A DNA stretch of 64,000 nucleotides, from positions 1,502,501 to 1,566,500 of the forward strand of contig NZ_CP036422.1 of the NCBI RefSeq assembly GCF_009388985.1. The letters run 5' to 3'. The position numbers and the translations under genes were made by a program. Below the pieces are notes generated by a model. That model saw only the letters and a program-made list of their open reading frames with translations. It had not been told where the DNA came from and did not search any database. This stretch comes from Halioglobus maricola (lineage in GTDB: Bacteria > Pseudomonadota > Gammaproteobacteria > Pseudomonadales > Halieaceae). Shown here piece by piece: positions 35,280-43,608 of this stretch. Numbering within the stretch: position 1 is the stretch's first letter; every line of letters starts with the position of its first letter.

Positions 35280-35984
35280 CTATTTAATTTTTTTCGGTGG
35301 CTTAGCGTATTCCGGGTTGGACTTGGCGGTCATTGAATCCGGCAGGTGCAGGGCCAGGCGGTAAAGTATATTGGGCCCCAATTCCAGGTGCGGTTTTTCC
35401 GCATCGTAGCTGGGCTGCTTGACCGAGCCTGTGCCTTCGCTTGCCTCGAACGGTTCGGGATGGCGATATTTTTCCAACTCTTCTGCTGAAATGCCTGCGA
35501 GTTCGATCACTTCCGGCTCCAGCCAGGACCCCTCGGTATCGAGTGGCGCCTCGCAGTCGTTGGTAGCGACCTCTAGAGACAGGCCCTCGGGCCCGGCGAA
35601 ATAAATAGATTGGCACAGCCCGTGATTAAGGGGGCCGAAGCAGGGTACGCCTCGTGAGCGAATGCGATCGCGCATCGCCATCAGTTCTTCGCAGGTGTCG
35701 ACGTTCAGCGCGAGGTGCTGCAGGGTGCCCGGCGCGCTTGCCCCGGCGCCGCTGCCTGCGTGCGTCTGGCCGATAACCGGTTGTGCTTCCTTGTTCTTGG
35801 GCAGGAACACAAAGGCAAATGCGGAATCGCCCATCTTCATGAAGCCGTGCCAGGCATTTTTCACACCGTGCATCCAGAACAGGCCCACCAGTTCCATACC
35901 GAGCACGTCGGCGAAGAACTCGATTTGCGCTTTCATATCGGCGGTGGATATGGCGATGTGATGGATGCCGTTGGGCTTGGCCAT
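35280..35984 (-). CDS. VOC-family metal-dependent dioxygenase-like protein (1)
   Basis: A 234-residue vicinal-oxygen-chelate protein beginning MAKPNGIHHIAISTADMKAQ. The metal triad is His8/9 in IHHIAIS, His in GTLQHLALNV and Glu in GLSLEVATND, as in extradiol dioxygenases and glyoxalase-type enzymes. A lineage-specific C-terminal tail ends EYAKPPKKIK. Its paralog is at 41642-42331; both are downstream-facing next to crotonase genes. Extradiol ring cleavage is possible but not shown, since many VOC proteins act otherwise. The gene is followed by the odd 31-codon stretch at 35183. Confidence 0.85.
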   Translation of the reverse strand: MAKPNGIHHIAISTADMKAQIEFFADVLGMELVGLFWMHGVKNAWHGFMKMGDSAFAFVFLPKNKEAQPVIGQTHAGSGAGASAPGTLQHLALNVDTCEELMAMRDRIRSRGVPCFGPLNHGLCQSIYFAGPEGLSLEVATNDCEAPLDTEGSWLEPEVIELAGISAEELEKYRHPEPFEASEGTGSVKQPSYDAEKPHLELGPNILYRLALHLPDSMTAKSNPEYAKPPKKIK

Positions 35985-36076
35985 AGTTGAGCTCCTCTTG
36001 GTCCAGCGGGTAAATTATTTTTGGAATAATCCTAAACTATACTTAAAGGTATGGTTGCCTGTAAATAACAGCGACG

Positions 36077-36892
36077 TCAGGCATCTCGGTACTCAGGTGC
36101 GCGTCTCTGCGCAAAGGCTGCCATGCCTTCCTGAGCATCTGCAGTTTGTGCACAGAGAATCTGGTTACGATCTTCAAGTGCGATAGCTGCCTCCAGAGAG
36201 CCTGTGTCGATATTGACGTTCAGGGCCTCTTTGGAGAGTCGCAGCCCCAGTGGAGAATTGGTTAGCATGAGCTGCAGGTCTTCCTCAACCGCAGCTTCGA
36301 GTTGGCCTGGTTCGACTACCTGTGACACCAGGCCCAGATCCAGGGACCGCTGCGCGTTGATGAATTTGCCAGTGAGAATTAGCTCCGCAGCGACTGATGA
36401 TCCGACCTGACGCGGCAGGAAGTAGGATGAACCCATATCGCAGCCTCCCAGGCCGATGCGTATATAGGCACAATTCATTTTGGCCGTGCTGTCTGCAATG
36501 CGAATATCTGAGGCCAGGGCCAGTGAAAAACCGCCGCCACAGGCCGCACCACTGATCAGCGCGACAATGGGTTGTGGACAGCGTCGCATGGCCAGATAGA
36601 TTTCTGCGATTTCCCGCTGGGACTGCAGACCCTTCTGCACAGTACCCAGCGCTAGCGCTTCTTCCGAATTTCCGCCGGCCTTGATATCCAGACCCGCGCA
36701 AAAAGCCCGACCGGCACCCCGCAGTACCACGATACGGCGATCGGGGCGAGTGGCCAGGTCGCGGAAGTAGTGGGTCAACTCCGAAACCATGGTTGGGTTG
36801 AGGGCGTTCAGTGACTCCGGCCGGTTCAGGGTCAGCCAGTCGACTGCGCCTTGTTCTTCCAGGAGTAGAGTTTCGAATTGTTGCCGGGCCAT
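36077..36892 (-). CDS. Crotonase-family protein lacking both catalytic Glu
   Basis: A 271-residue enoyl-CoA hydratase/isomerase-fold protein with the CoA-binding GRAFCAGLDIKAGG and the oxyanion region ISGAACGGGFSLALASD. By eye the two catalytic Glu of rat hydratase (GGCELA and QPE) are replaced: GGGFSLA has Ser, and the second position has Tyr (MNCAYIRIG). It is therefore unlikely to be a classical hydratase and may be an isomerase-, thioesterase- or hydrolase-type member, or have a base elsewhere. It lies 92 bases from the VOC gene, same strand; operator site 36940-36956 is 47 bases upstream. Confidence 0.87.
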   Translation of the reverse strand: MARQQFETLLLEEQGAVDWLTLNRPESLNALNPTMVSELTHYFRDLATRPDRRIVVLRGAGRAFCAGLDIKAGGNSEEALALGTVQKGLQSQREIAEIYLAMRRCPQPIVALISGAACGGGFSLALASDIRIADSTAKMNCAYIRIGLGGCDMGSSYFLPRQVGSSVAAELILTGKFINAQRSLDLGLVSQVVEPGQLEAAVEEDLQLMLTNSPLGLRLSKEALNVNIDTGSLEAAIALEDRNQILCAQTADAQEGMAAFAQRRAPEYRDA

Positions 36893-36939
36893 GAGGAGAT
36901 GCTCGTAATCTGTCGGGGCCGGTTAATATAGAGGAAGTA

Positions 36940-36956
36940 ATATTGTGCTACAAATA
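36940..36956. promoter_or_regulatory. Operator-like site 7 (crotonase / membrane-protein module)
   Basis: ATATTGTGCTACAAATA; with flanks it reads GTAATATTGT-GCT-ACAAATAC, symmetric around a three-base centre. It lies between the divergent crotonase and the 177-residue membrane protein gene. Confidence 0.65.
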
Positions 36957-37032
36957 CTGCTCAGTTTTTGTGCCTGACGGGTCATGGTCTTGAGTCAGCG
37001 CTATGAGGTCTGGGCGTTCCCGCGCAGACCAA

Positions 37033-37060
37033 TTGACAGCTCCATACCATAAGGTACAGT
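37033..37060 (+). promoter_or_regulatory. Probable sigma70-type promoter of the second membrane module
   Basis: TTGACA at 37033-37038 matches the -35 consensus. TACAGT at 37055-37060 resembles a -10, with a 16-base spacer. The CCATAC/GTATGG inverted pair overlaps it. It is about 100 bases upstream of the 37161 gene. Confidence 0.45.
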
Positions 37061-37160
37061 ATGGGCCGTCTTCGAGAATGAATATGGGGTCGGCCCATGG
37101 CCCTCGGCACGGGTATGCATGCGTTGCCGATCAGGCGGTCTGAACTGGGGTTAACAATAC

Positions 37161-37694
37161 ATGTACGAAACACTACAACAATTTCTCGCGCCCTATTACT
37201 TCTATATAAAGTTGGTGCACGTGCCCTTCGCCTTCTTGTGGCTGTTCAGCGTGGTCATGGGCTACGCGCACTATCTGGTGCCCGTAATGCAGGCCTGGCG
37301 ACGCGACTCCTCCGACCCAGGCCTGACGTTGATGCGCAACTGGGTATTTGAGCGTTTTGACGAGGGCGTTTCCGTAGAGCACATCGCCTATCCAGTGTTA
37401 TTGCTGTCGGGGGTACTGCTGTTTATAGCTGGAGGTTGGGGGCCGCATGCGGGATGGCTGATGCTGAAGCTGGCCATTGTGATTGTAGTGACCGTGCCAA
37501 TGGAAACTATCGACTATTACATCTCTCACCTGAACGGTAACAAGCGCTACCTGCGCGATAAGGACGGCGAGCCCGACTGGGAGCGCTATGAACAGGCATT
37601 GCACCGGCACTGGTGGTTTTTCCTGGTAACCACGCCCATGATCGGCTTGATGGTGGTTAGCGTTCTCTATCTTGCATTCACCAAGCCTTTCTAG
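37161..37694 (+). CDS. Four-helix membrane protein, HemJ/CopD-like (copy 2)
   Basis: A 177-residue protein of the same length as the one at 20711-21244, and identical at roughly seven of ten positions by eye. The His residues are all kept: KLVHVPFAF, VSVEHIAYP, YISHLNGNKRYLRD and HRHWWFFLVTTP. Strong retention of the NWVFERFD and NGNKRYLRDxDGxPDWERYE loops suggests a functional interface. It leads an operon with a small membrane partner, an HbpS/GlcG protein, a CoA ligase, a crotonase and TetR. The heme link of the fourth gene again points to a redox or heme role. Family not recognised for certain. Confidence 0.75.
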   Translation: MYETLQQFLAPYYFYIKLVHVPFAFLWLFSVVMGYAHYLVPVMQAWRRDSSDPGLTLMRNWVFERFDEGVSVEHIAYPVLLLSGVLLFIAGGWGPHAGWLMLKLAIVIVVTVPMETIDYYISHLNGNKRYLRDKDGEPDWERYEQALHRHWWFFLVTTPMIGLMVVSVLYLAFTKPF

Positions 37695-37704
37695 GGGAAA
37701 AATA

Positions 37705-38043
37705 ATGGACTCGGAAAACCTTGGGCGACAATCGATGGTCTACAGCCGTGAGTTCAATGGCACGCCGAAGCTATACCTGTGCGCAGCCATTGCCAGTGGC
37801 CTGTATCTAGGTCTGGGTATTTACCTGGTCTACGCCTGTATTTGCTACTACTTCGCGGGCGATGCCAGTGTCTTTAGCTTCAGATATTTGGTTTATCTTG
37901 GACTTTTTTTCGCGATCTATATTCCTTTCGCCTATCGCACGATGCTCAAGTATGACGGACTGAAATCCAGTGGTGACAGTTGGGAGCAGAAAGAGGCGAG
38001 GGTAAAACTGATTGAGCGAAAAGAACACCGCCGCTTTGGTTAA
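37705..38043 (+). CDS. Small two-helix membrane protein, module partner (copy 2)
   Basis: A 112-residue protein with helices ASGLYLGLGIYLVYACICYYFAG-like and FRYLVYLGLFFAIYIPFAY, and the tail IERKEHRRFG shared with the 21300 protein. The ATG at 37705 has AGGGGAAAAATA upstream and is 10 bases after the stop of the four-helix gene. The Cys-rich helix (YACICYYFAG) is unusual and absent from copy 1 (YALVRYYFAG). Function unknown; a fixed partner of the four-helix protein. Confidence 0.7.
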   Translation: MDSENLGRQSMVYSREFNGTPKLYLCAAIASGLYLGLGIYLVYACICYYFAGDASVFSFRYLVYLGLFFAIYIPFAYRTMLKYDGLKSSGDSWEQKEARVKLIERKEHRRFG

Positions 38044-38116
38044 CAACCAGGGTGCCCGGGTGTTAAGTTGTCCAGCCCGTACATTGATATTTTTAAATGA
38101 ACTTCAAGGAGAAATT

Positions 38117-38542
38117 ATGAGCTCACTGGTTAACCAAAAATTAAGCATCAGCAGTCTGGCGGCTGAAAAAGTAATCGCTGCAGCCCGTAGTAAGGCTGCG
38201 GAAATGGGTAAGCCGATGGTGATCGCCATCGTCGACGAGGCGGGTGAACTCAAAGCCTTCGAGCGCATGGACAGTGCTCCCATGCTCAGTGTAAAACTCG
38301 CCCAGGACAAGGCGTATACCGCAGTGTCTTTCGGTATGCCCAGCCACGGCTGGCACGATTTCATCAAAGACGATGCGCCCCTGCTGCACGGCATCGTGCA
38401 CACTGATCGCCTGGTAGTGTTCGGCGGCGGCTACCCCATCACTGTCAATGGTGAAGTCGTTGGTGGTATCGGTGTCAGCGGTGCTCACTACTCTGACGAT
38501 ATGCTCGTGGCCGAGGCCGGCCTGGCAGCACTGGAAGACTGA
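38117..38542 (+). CDS. GlcG/HbpS-family (DUF336) protein
   Basis: A 141-residue protein of the HbpS-like family (DUF336), with an AAGGAGA ribosome-binding site before MSSLVNQKLSISSLAAEK. It shows MGKPMVIAIVDEAGELKAFERM, KLAQDKAYTAVSFGMPSHG and the Gly-rich FGGGYPITVNGEVVGGIGVSG. Members include heme-binding HbpS and GlcG-type proteins; the heme His is not obvious here. It follows the two membrane proteins of the second module and precedes the ligase by 10 bases. A heme- or cofactor-handling role in the module is inferred. Confidence 0.85.
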   Translation: MSSLVNQKLSISSLAAEKVIAAARSKAAEMGKPMVIAIVDEAGELKAFERMDSAPMLSVKLAQDKAYTAVSFGMPSHGWHDFIKDDAPLLHGIVHTDRLVVFGGGYPITVNGEVVGGIGVSGAHYSDDMLVAEAGLAALED

Positions 38543-38552
38543 GTAGGCTGAT

Positions 38553-40112
38553 ATGAAGCACTCGGACTATATCCACCCCTACGCGGGCAAGGATGTACCC
38601 TGGTTGTTGCGTGCCCAGGCCGAGAAGAATCCCGACGGCGTGCACCTGGCCTGGGAGCCCTTTGAGGGGAAGGCCTGCACCTGGACCTACTCGCAGTTTC
38701 TCGGGGAGGTAGAGGCGCTGGCCGGCGGGCTGGCAGCGCGAGGCATCGGCACTGGCGACCGGGTGTTGATCCATATGAACAATTGCCCGGAGTTTCTGTT
38801 CGCCTGGCATGCCTGTGCCTTGCTGGGGGCGGTAGCGGTGACGACCAATCCCCGTTCTGCCGCCAGCGAAATGGAATACTTTATTGATCATTCACAGGTG
38901 CGCTATGCCTTGACCCAGCCGGAGTTCCTGGAGTTGATACGGGGCAGGCGGGGCGATATCGAATGGATCGCCAGCACCATATCTAATAGCGATAGCGCCC
39001 AGGAATTCGATATTGGCGACGCCATTCCCTATGGCGAGCTTGTAGGTGATGCTGCGGATATTCCGAAGCGCCAAGCCGATCCCATGGCGCCTGTATCAGT
39101 GCAGTACACCTCAGGTACTACCTCGCGTCCCAAGGGCGTGGTGTGGACCCACGCCAATGCACTTTGGGGTGGGCAGGTAGGCACAACCCACAATGCGATA
39201 TCCAGCGCGGACACTGCCATTGTGTTCACGCCCCTGTGTCATACCAACGCGATGAGTTGGGCACACTTCCCGGTCTTGTGGTCTGGCGGCACGATGGTGT
39301 TGCAGCCGAAGTTTTCCGCCAGCCGCTTCTGGCCGGTGGCACTGAAACATCGCTGTACCTGGGCCAATGTCATTCCCTTTGCCGTGGGCGCTCTGGCCAG
39401 CATAGAGGTGCCGGAAAAACACGATTTCCGCTTCTGGGTGGTGGGCGCCGGCAATGTAGGGATTGCAGAACAATTGTTCAGGCTGCCCTTCGTGGGAGCC
39501 TGGGGTATGACCGAACTGATCACCCACGGCACCTACACACCTATACATCTTCCCTGTCCGGAAATGTCCATGGGCATGCCGACACCGGAGTTACAACTCA
39601 AGGTAGTGGACGAGTCTGGCGAACAGGTTTCACCCGGCGAGACCGGGCTGCTTAAAGTTAAGGGGGTGCGCGGGGTATCCCTCTTCGCTGAGTATCTGAA
39701 GAACCCTGAAGCGACTGACGGCAGTTATGATGAAGATGGTTGGTTCGATACCGGTGATCGGGTGTACCAGATGGCGGACGGACATCTGCGCTTTGCCGAC
39801 CGTAGTAAGGACATGCTCAAGGTGGGCGCCGAAAATGTGGCCGCGTCTGAAATCGAGGCTGTGGTTGCCACGGTGCCAGGAGTCATGGAAAACGCAGTGG
39901 TAGGAAAGCCCGACCCCATGCTGGACGAGGTGCCGGTAGCCTTTGTGCGCGCGGTGAACGCCGGCGATGAACTGGCCGTTCAGATTATCGAGGCCTGCGA
40001 AAAGAACCTTGCCAACTTCAAAGTACCCCGGGAAGTGCACTTCCTCGAAGAATTTCCCCGGGCGGAGCTGAATAAGATTGCCAAGAACAAATTGCGGGAT
40101 CAGCTGAAATAA
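38553..40112 (+). CDS. Acyl-CoA synthetase (AMP-forming)
   Basis: A 519-residue ANL ligase with VQYTSGTTSRPKGVVWTHAN, GAWGMTELITHGTY, WFDTGDRVYQMADGHLRFADRSKDM, LKVGAENVAASEIEAV and Lys in ELNKIAKNKLRD. The A3 loop reads TSRPKG rather than the usual TGxPKG. Bile-acid and aromatic CoA ligases have similar organisation, but the substrate cannot be read. It sits directly downstream of the HbpS gene and upstream of a crotonase and TetR, forming one operon. Confidence 0.9.
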   Translation: MKHSDYIHPYAGKDVPWLLRAQAEKNPDGVHLAWEPFEGKACTWTYSQFLGEVEALAGGLAARGIGTGDRVLIHMNNCPEFLFAWHACALLGAVAVTTNPRSAASEMEYFIDHSQVRYALTQPEFLELIRGRRGDIEWIASTISNSDSAQEFDIGDAIPYGELVGDAADIPKRQADPMAPVSVQYTSGTTSRPKGVVWTHANALWGGQVGTTHNAISSADTAIVFTPLCHTNAMSWAHFPVLWSGGTMVLQPKFSASRFWPVALKHRCTWANVIPFAVGALASIEVPEKHDFRFWVVGAGNVGIAEQLFRLPFVGAWGMTELITHGTYTPIHLPCPEMSMGMPTPELQLKVVDESGEQVSPGETGLLKVKGVRGVSLFAEYLKNPEATDGSYDEDGWFDTGDRVYQMADGHLRFADRSKDMLKVGAENVAASEIEAVVATVPGVMENAVVGKPDPMLDEVPVAFVRAVNAGDELAVQIIEACEKNLANFKVPREVHFLEEFPRAELNKIAKNKLRDQLK

Positions 40113-40147
40113 TTGCGCTTAACGATAAGATAACAATGGAGATGAAT

Positions 40148-40975
40148 ATGGATTACAAGCAAATAGTAGTTGAGCGCGAGGGGAATGTTGTTACCTGCCG
40201 AGTGTTCAACCCGCCTTTGCAGGTATTCACCACGCCCATGATGGCGGAACTCAACCACCTGTTGAGTGAAATCGAGAACGATGACAGTGTCAGGGTATTT
40301 GTTGTCACGGGCACCGATGGCGTGTTTATCCGATGGATGGATTTAACCGAAATGTCAGATCACTCCAAGGCGGATCTTTCTGAGGTCACCTATGTTCCAA
40401 CTATCGGACCTATCCATGAACTGGGTATGCGTATCCAGAAACTCAAGGCGGTTACTGTCGCCGCTATTAATGGCGTAGTTGGCGGTGGCGGTTGTGAGTT
40501 CTCCCTGAGCTTTGATTTTCGCCTGATGTCAGCCGATGGCCCCGGCTATGCAGAGCCGGTGACTTTCGCCCTGCCGCAGACAAGCTTCGGCCTGACGCCC
40601 GGTGGTGGTGGCGCCTGGCACTGTATCCGCCTGCTGGGTAGGGCAAAGGCGCTGGATGTACTCTTGCACGGTGAGTTTATGCCGCCGGAGCAAGCGCTGG
40701 AGTTGGGATTGATCAGCCGTCTATACCCCGCGGAGACGTATGAGCAGGATGTTGCAGCTTTCGTTAACAACATGGCAGCCCGGGCTCCGCTTGCATTACA
40801 GGGCGTGAAGCGACTGGTGTCCTTTGGTACTGATGCGGGGCAGCTGGATTTTTGTGCGCAGGAGATGAAAGAGTTGATGCCAACGCTCACTTCAAAGGAT
40901 GCCCAGTTGGCACTCACATCATGGCTTGAAAACCCGGATCCTGCAGCCTACAACCCGCAGTTTACGGGCGAGTAA
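40148..40975 (+). CDS. Crotonase-family enoyl-CoA hydratase/isomerase
   Basis: A 275-residue crotonase. The first catalytic Glu is present in VVGGGGCEFSLSFD, while the second position is Gln (FALPQTSFGLTPGGGG), by eye. The start at MDYKQIVVE is chosen because GGAGA lies five bases upstream; the upstream in-frame ATG has no site. The loop VFIRWMDLTEM replaces the usual AFCAGxD loop, so CoA or substrate positioning is unusual. It follows the ligase by 35 bases and is followed by TetR after a 4-base gap. Confidence 0.88.
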   Translation: MDYKQIVVEREGNVVTCRVFNPPLQVFTTPMMAELNHLLSEIENDDSVRVFVVTGTDGVFIRWMDLTEMSDHSKADLSEVTYVPTIGPIHELGMRIQKLKAVTVAAINGVVGGGGCEFSLSFDFRLMSADGPGYAEPVTFALPQTSFGLTPGGGGAWHCIRLLGRAKALDVLLHGEFMPPEQALELGLISRLYPAETYEQDVAAFVNNMAARAPLALQGVKRLVSFGTDAGQLDFCAQEMKELMPTLTSKDAQLALTSWLENPDPAAYNPQFTGE

Positions 40976-40979
40976 CAAC

Positions 40980-41561
40980 ATGCCTCGAGGAGCAAAGCAG
41001 AAACAAGAGCGATCCAGCCGTGAAGACTGGTTGCGGGAAGCTCTGGAGCTTCTCGGTGAGATGGGAATTAGCAGCATCACCATCGATGCGCTGTGCAATC
41101 GGCTTGGTCTGACCAAGGGAAGTTTCTACTGGCATTTCAGTGGGCGACAGGAGCTGCTGTCCGCGATGGTGGAGCGCTACGCCAGCACCCACCCCCTGGA
41201 AATTCGCGAACGCCTTGAGCAGTCCGGTCTCGATGACTGGGGCCAGTTACAGCAGTTGAGCCAGGAGGCATACGAAAAGTACGCCAGGATCGACCACGCC
41301 ATGCGCATCTGGGCCGAGGACAGCGAGGAGACACTCGAGGCGGTCAAGCAGTCTGATGCCAAGACCCTGCGGTTTCACGAGCAGAAGCTGAAGGCGATGG
41401 GCGTACCCCTGAAAAAAGCCAGGCCGATCGCACGGCTGATATTGTGTGCCAGCCTGGGCTATTCCTTCGCCAGGCCCTCACTGGGTGGGAAGAAGGAATA
41501 CGATGAGATGGGCCCCCTGATCAAGAGCCTGATCGACCTGGAGATCCAGGCCAAGAATTAA
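40980..41561 (+). CDS. TetR-family transcriptional regulator
   Basis: A 193-residue regulator. The helix-turn-helix is in LGEMGISSITIDALCNRLGLTKGSFYWHFSGRQELLSAMV and the ligand-binding helices follow. It is the last gene of the module-2 operon and may regulate that operon or the ligase and crotonase set. It is the second candidate, after the GntR protein, for the regulator of the eleven-copy operator motif; TetR sites are often palindromes of similar size. The start MPRGAKQKQERSSRED is 4 bases after the crotonase stop. Confidence 0.88.
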   Translation: MPRGAKQKQERSSREDWLREALELLGEMGISSITIDALCNRLGLTKGSFYWHFSGRQELLSAMVERYASTHPLEIRERLEQSGLDDWGQLQQLSQEAYEKYARIDHAMRIWAEDSEETLEAVKQSDAKTLRFHEQKLKAMGVPLKKARPIARLILCASLGYSFARPSLGGKKEYDEMGPLIKSLIDLEIQAKN

Positions 41562-41641
41562 CCAGGTGCAATTGATAGGTGGTTGAATCACCGTCTGACG
41601 GGGCCAGCTTTCTCTACTCAGCTCGCCCCTGTCAGGTCGGA

Positions 41642-42331
41642 TTACTTGCCCGGGGGTACGGTATCACTTACAGCTTCAGTGATGGCCTCATCGGGCGCTT
41701 GCAGCATGGCCTGGAGCATTTCTTCCGGAAGAGCGAACATGGGCTTACTGGTATCGTACGCCGGTTGGGGCACGGACTCTGCTGGCGCTTCATAGGCGGC
41801 CGGGTTGCGATAACGCTCCAGTTCATCTGCAGAGATGCCTGCAAGTTTTACGACCTCCTGGTCGATCCAGGTGCCGTCGAGGTCAAGGGGAGCGTTAGCT
41901 CCGTCATTGGTCGATATTTCCAGGGTCAGGTTTTCCGGGCCGGCGAAGTAAATTGAGGAACAGAATCCGTGATGGATCGGGCCCATGACCGGAACTCCCC
42001 GCGAGCGAATACGGTTCTGCAGCGCTAGCATATCTTCCCGGGTATCAACATTCAGGGATAGGTGCTGTAGGGTGCCGGGTGCTGACCCGCCTGCGCCGTG
42101 GCCTGGGTGTGTATAACCGATCTTGTTTTCAAGCTCTGCGTTTTCAGGCAGGAATACAAAGGCAACTGCTTCGTTGCCCAGGCGCATAAAGCCGTGCCAG
42201 GCACCTTCAGCGCCGTGCATCCAATACAGGGCAACAAGCTCCATGCCCAGTACGTCGCTGAAAAACTCAATCTGCTTTTTTATGTCACCGGTAGAAATAG
42301 CGATGTGGTGAAGTGCGTTTGGCTGGCTCAT
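41642..42331 (-). CDS. VOC-family metal-dependent dioxygenase-like protein (2)
   Basis: A 229-residue paralog of the VOC protein at 35280-35984, with MSQPNALHHIAISTGDIKKQ at the start. The same His-His-Glu metal triad is seen in LHHIAIS, GTLQHLSLNV and NLTLEISTND. It is convergent with the TetR gene. Operator site 42371-42387 lies 39 bases upstream. The two paralogs diverge most in their C-terminal tails (this one ends VSDTVPPGK). Ring-cleavage activity is possible but not shown. Confidence 0.85.
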   Translation of the reverse strand: MSQPNALHHIAISTGDIKKQIEFFSDVLGMELVALYWMHGAEGAWHGFMRLGNEAVAFVFLPENAELENKIGYTHPGHGAGGSAPGTLQHLSLNVDTREDMLALQNRIRSRGVPVMGPIHHGFCSSIYFAGPENLTLEISTNDGANAPLDLDGTWIDQEVVKLAGISADELERYRNPAAYEAPAESVPQPAYDTSKPMFALPEEMLQAMLQAPDEAITEAVSDTVPPGK

Positions 42332-42370
42332 TACAGGTACCTCTTTTGCCTCAATATGATGGATCCAATA

Positions 42371-42387
42371 TTTTTGTTATACAATAA
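42371..42387. promoter_or_regulatory. Operator-like site 8 (VOC protein 2)
   Basis: TTTTTGTTATACAATAA has a full right half and the GT-N3-AC core. It is 39 bases upstream of the VOC start and shares a 362-base intergenic region with site 9. Confidence 0.65.
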
Positions 42388-42526
42388 TACAGGATATAGG
42401 GCGACGCAAACACGTCTATCGATTCCCTTGTGATATGCGCGCGCAAATGTGTGCCCACTGTACTATCGATCACTGTGCTGATAGTTGAAATGGCTGGACA
42501 GGCGTCGGCTTGTTTGATTTTAGGTA

Positions 42527-42543
42527 TATATGTAATACAATAT
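42527..42543. promoter_or_regulatory. Operator-like site 9 (beta-oxidation operon)
   Basis: TATATGTAATACAATAT, extended GTATATATGTAATACAATAT, is palindromic about AAT. It is 151 bases upstream of the crotonase at 42694. A terminator lies between the site and that gene, so the site may drive a short leader or small RNA. Confidence 0.65.
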
Positions 42544-42616
42544 ATCAAGAATGTGCATGCTGGGGCTTGTGGCTCAGGCAATACAATTTCTGGTTTTTCG
42601 GGTCCATAACCCTTGG

Positions 42617-42650
42617 ACTGTCAGCATCTTCAGGTGCTGGCAGTTTTTTT
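42617..42650 (+). terminator. Rho-independent terminator in the leader of the 42694 operon
   Basis: ACTGTCAGCA and TGCTGGCAGT form a stem with one G-U pair and an 8-base loop, followed by seven T (42644-42650). It ends 44 bases before the crotonase start and lies after operator site 9. It would either end a small transcript or attenuate the operon. Confidence 0.8.
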
Positions 42651-42693
42651 CTGCGACGTCTCATCACCAATGTTATTCAGGGGAGAGAATACC

Positions 42694-43452
42694 ATGCCCA
42701 ATCAATCACCCGTCTTAACCGAGATTTCTGATGGTGTCATGCTGATTACACTTAACCGTCCGCAAAGCCTGAATGCGATGTCCAAAGGCTTGGTGGATGG
42801 TGTGGTTGCTGCCATGAAGCAGGCAGAGGCTGATGAAAACGTTAAGGTTATTGTGATTACCGGTGCTGGTAAGGCATTTTGTGCCGGTGTGGATCTTAAG
42901 GAGTTGAGTGAGGGGGGAGACGTCCTGGAGGCTGATTCTGAATTGCAGACGGTTTTTCCCAACTGCAGCAAACCGATTATTGGTGCCATCAATGGGGTGG
43001 CTGTGACCGGAGGCCTGGAACTCGCACTGAACTTCGACTTTCTCTACGCGGCTGATACCGCCCGCATTGGTGACACCCATGCCAAGGTCGGATTAATGCC
43101 AACCTGGGGCATGTCCCAGAAACTGTCGCGGATAATTGGCATCAACCGGGCGCGGGAGATGAGCCTGTCGGGAGCCTTGATAGACGCTCAAACCGCGATG
43201 GACTGGGGTCTGGTGAACAAGGTCTGCAAGCCTGAAAACCTGCTGCAGGAAGTTATGGACAAAGCCAGGGAGATCGCCGCCAACCATGCCGAAGCCGTGG
43301 CGGGTATCAGAAAGCTGATCAATGACGGTTGGTGCACAAGCCTGTCCGATGGCCTGAAGCTAGAGGGCGAGCGCTCCCAGCCCTTCAATGATGCGCTGGA
43401 TTTCTCGGTTATGGGTGAGCGGCTGGGACAGGTCAAGAAAAGCAACCGTTGA
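42694..43452 (+). CDS. Enoyl-CoA hydratase/isomerase (crotonase family)
   Basis: A 252-residue crotonase with AGKAFCAGVDLKELSEGG (CoA loop), GAINGVAVTGGLELALNFD with the first catalytic Glu, and ARIGDTHAKVGLMPTWGMSQ. At the second Glu position the DTH group has His, as in many EchA-like members. The start MPNQSPVLTEISDG has GGGGAGAG upstream. It leads the operon crotonase-SDR-fused ACAD-crotonase-hydrolase. Its paralog is at 46746-47510. The reaction may be hydration of an enoyl-CoA or a related crotonase step. Confidence 0.9.
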   Translation: MPNQSPVLTEISDGVMLITLNRPQSLNAMSKGLVDGVVAAMKQAEADENVKVIVITGAGKAFCAGVDLKELSEGGDVLEADSELQTVFPNCSKPIIGAINGVAVTGGLELALNFDFLYAADTARIGDTHAKVGLMPTWGMSQKLSRIIGINRAREMSLSGALIDAQTAMDWGLVNKVCKPENLLQEVMDKAREIAANHAEAVAGIRKLINDGWCTSLSDGLKLEGERSQPFNDALDFSVMGERLGQVKKSNR

Positions 43453-43608
43453 TAAGCCAGCTATCGCTCCAGGCCACCGGAGGCACAAGAGGGCGTCAGT
43501 AGATTTCTCGAGAAGCGAGCGCCTGCACATCCCAACGCGGTTTCCAACAAAATGCCGGTTTTCTTCCCCAAGTGACAAGAGCCGGGTTAGCAATGAGAGA
43601 GCAGAGAT

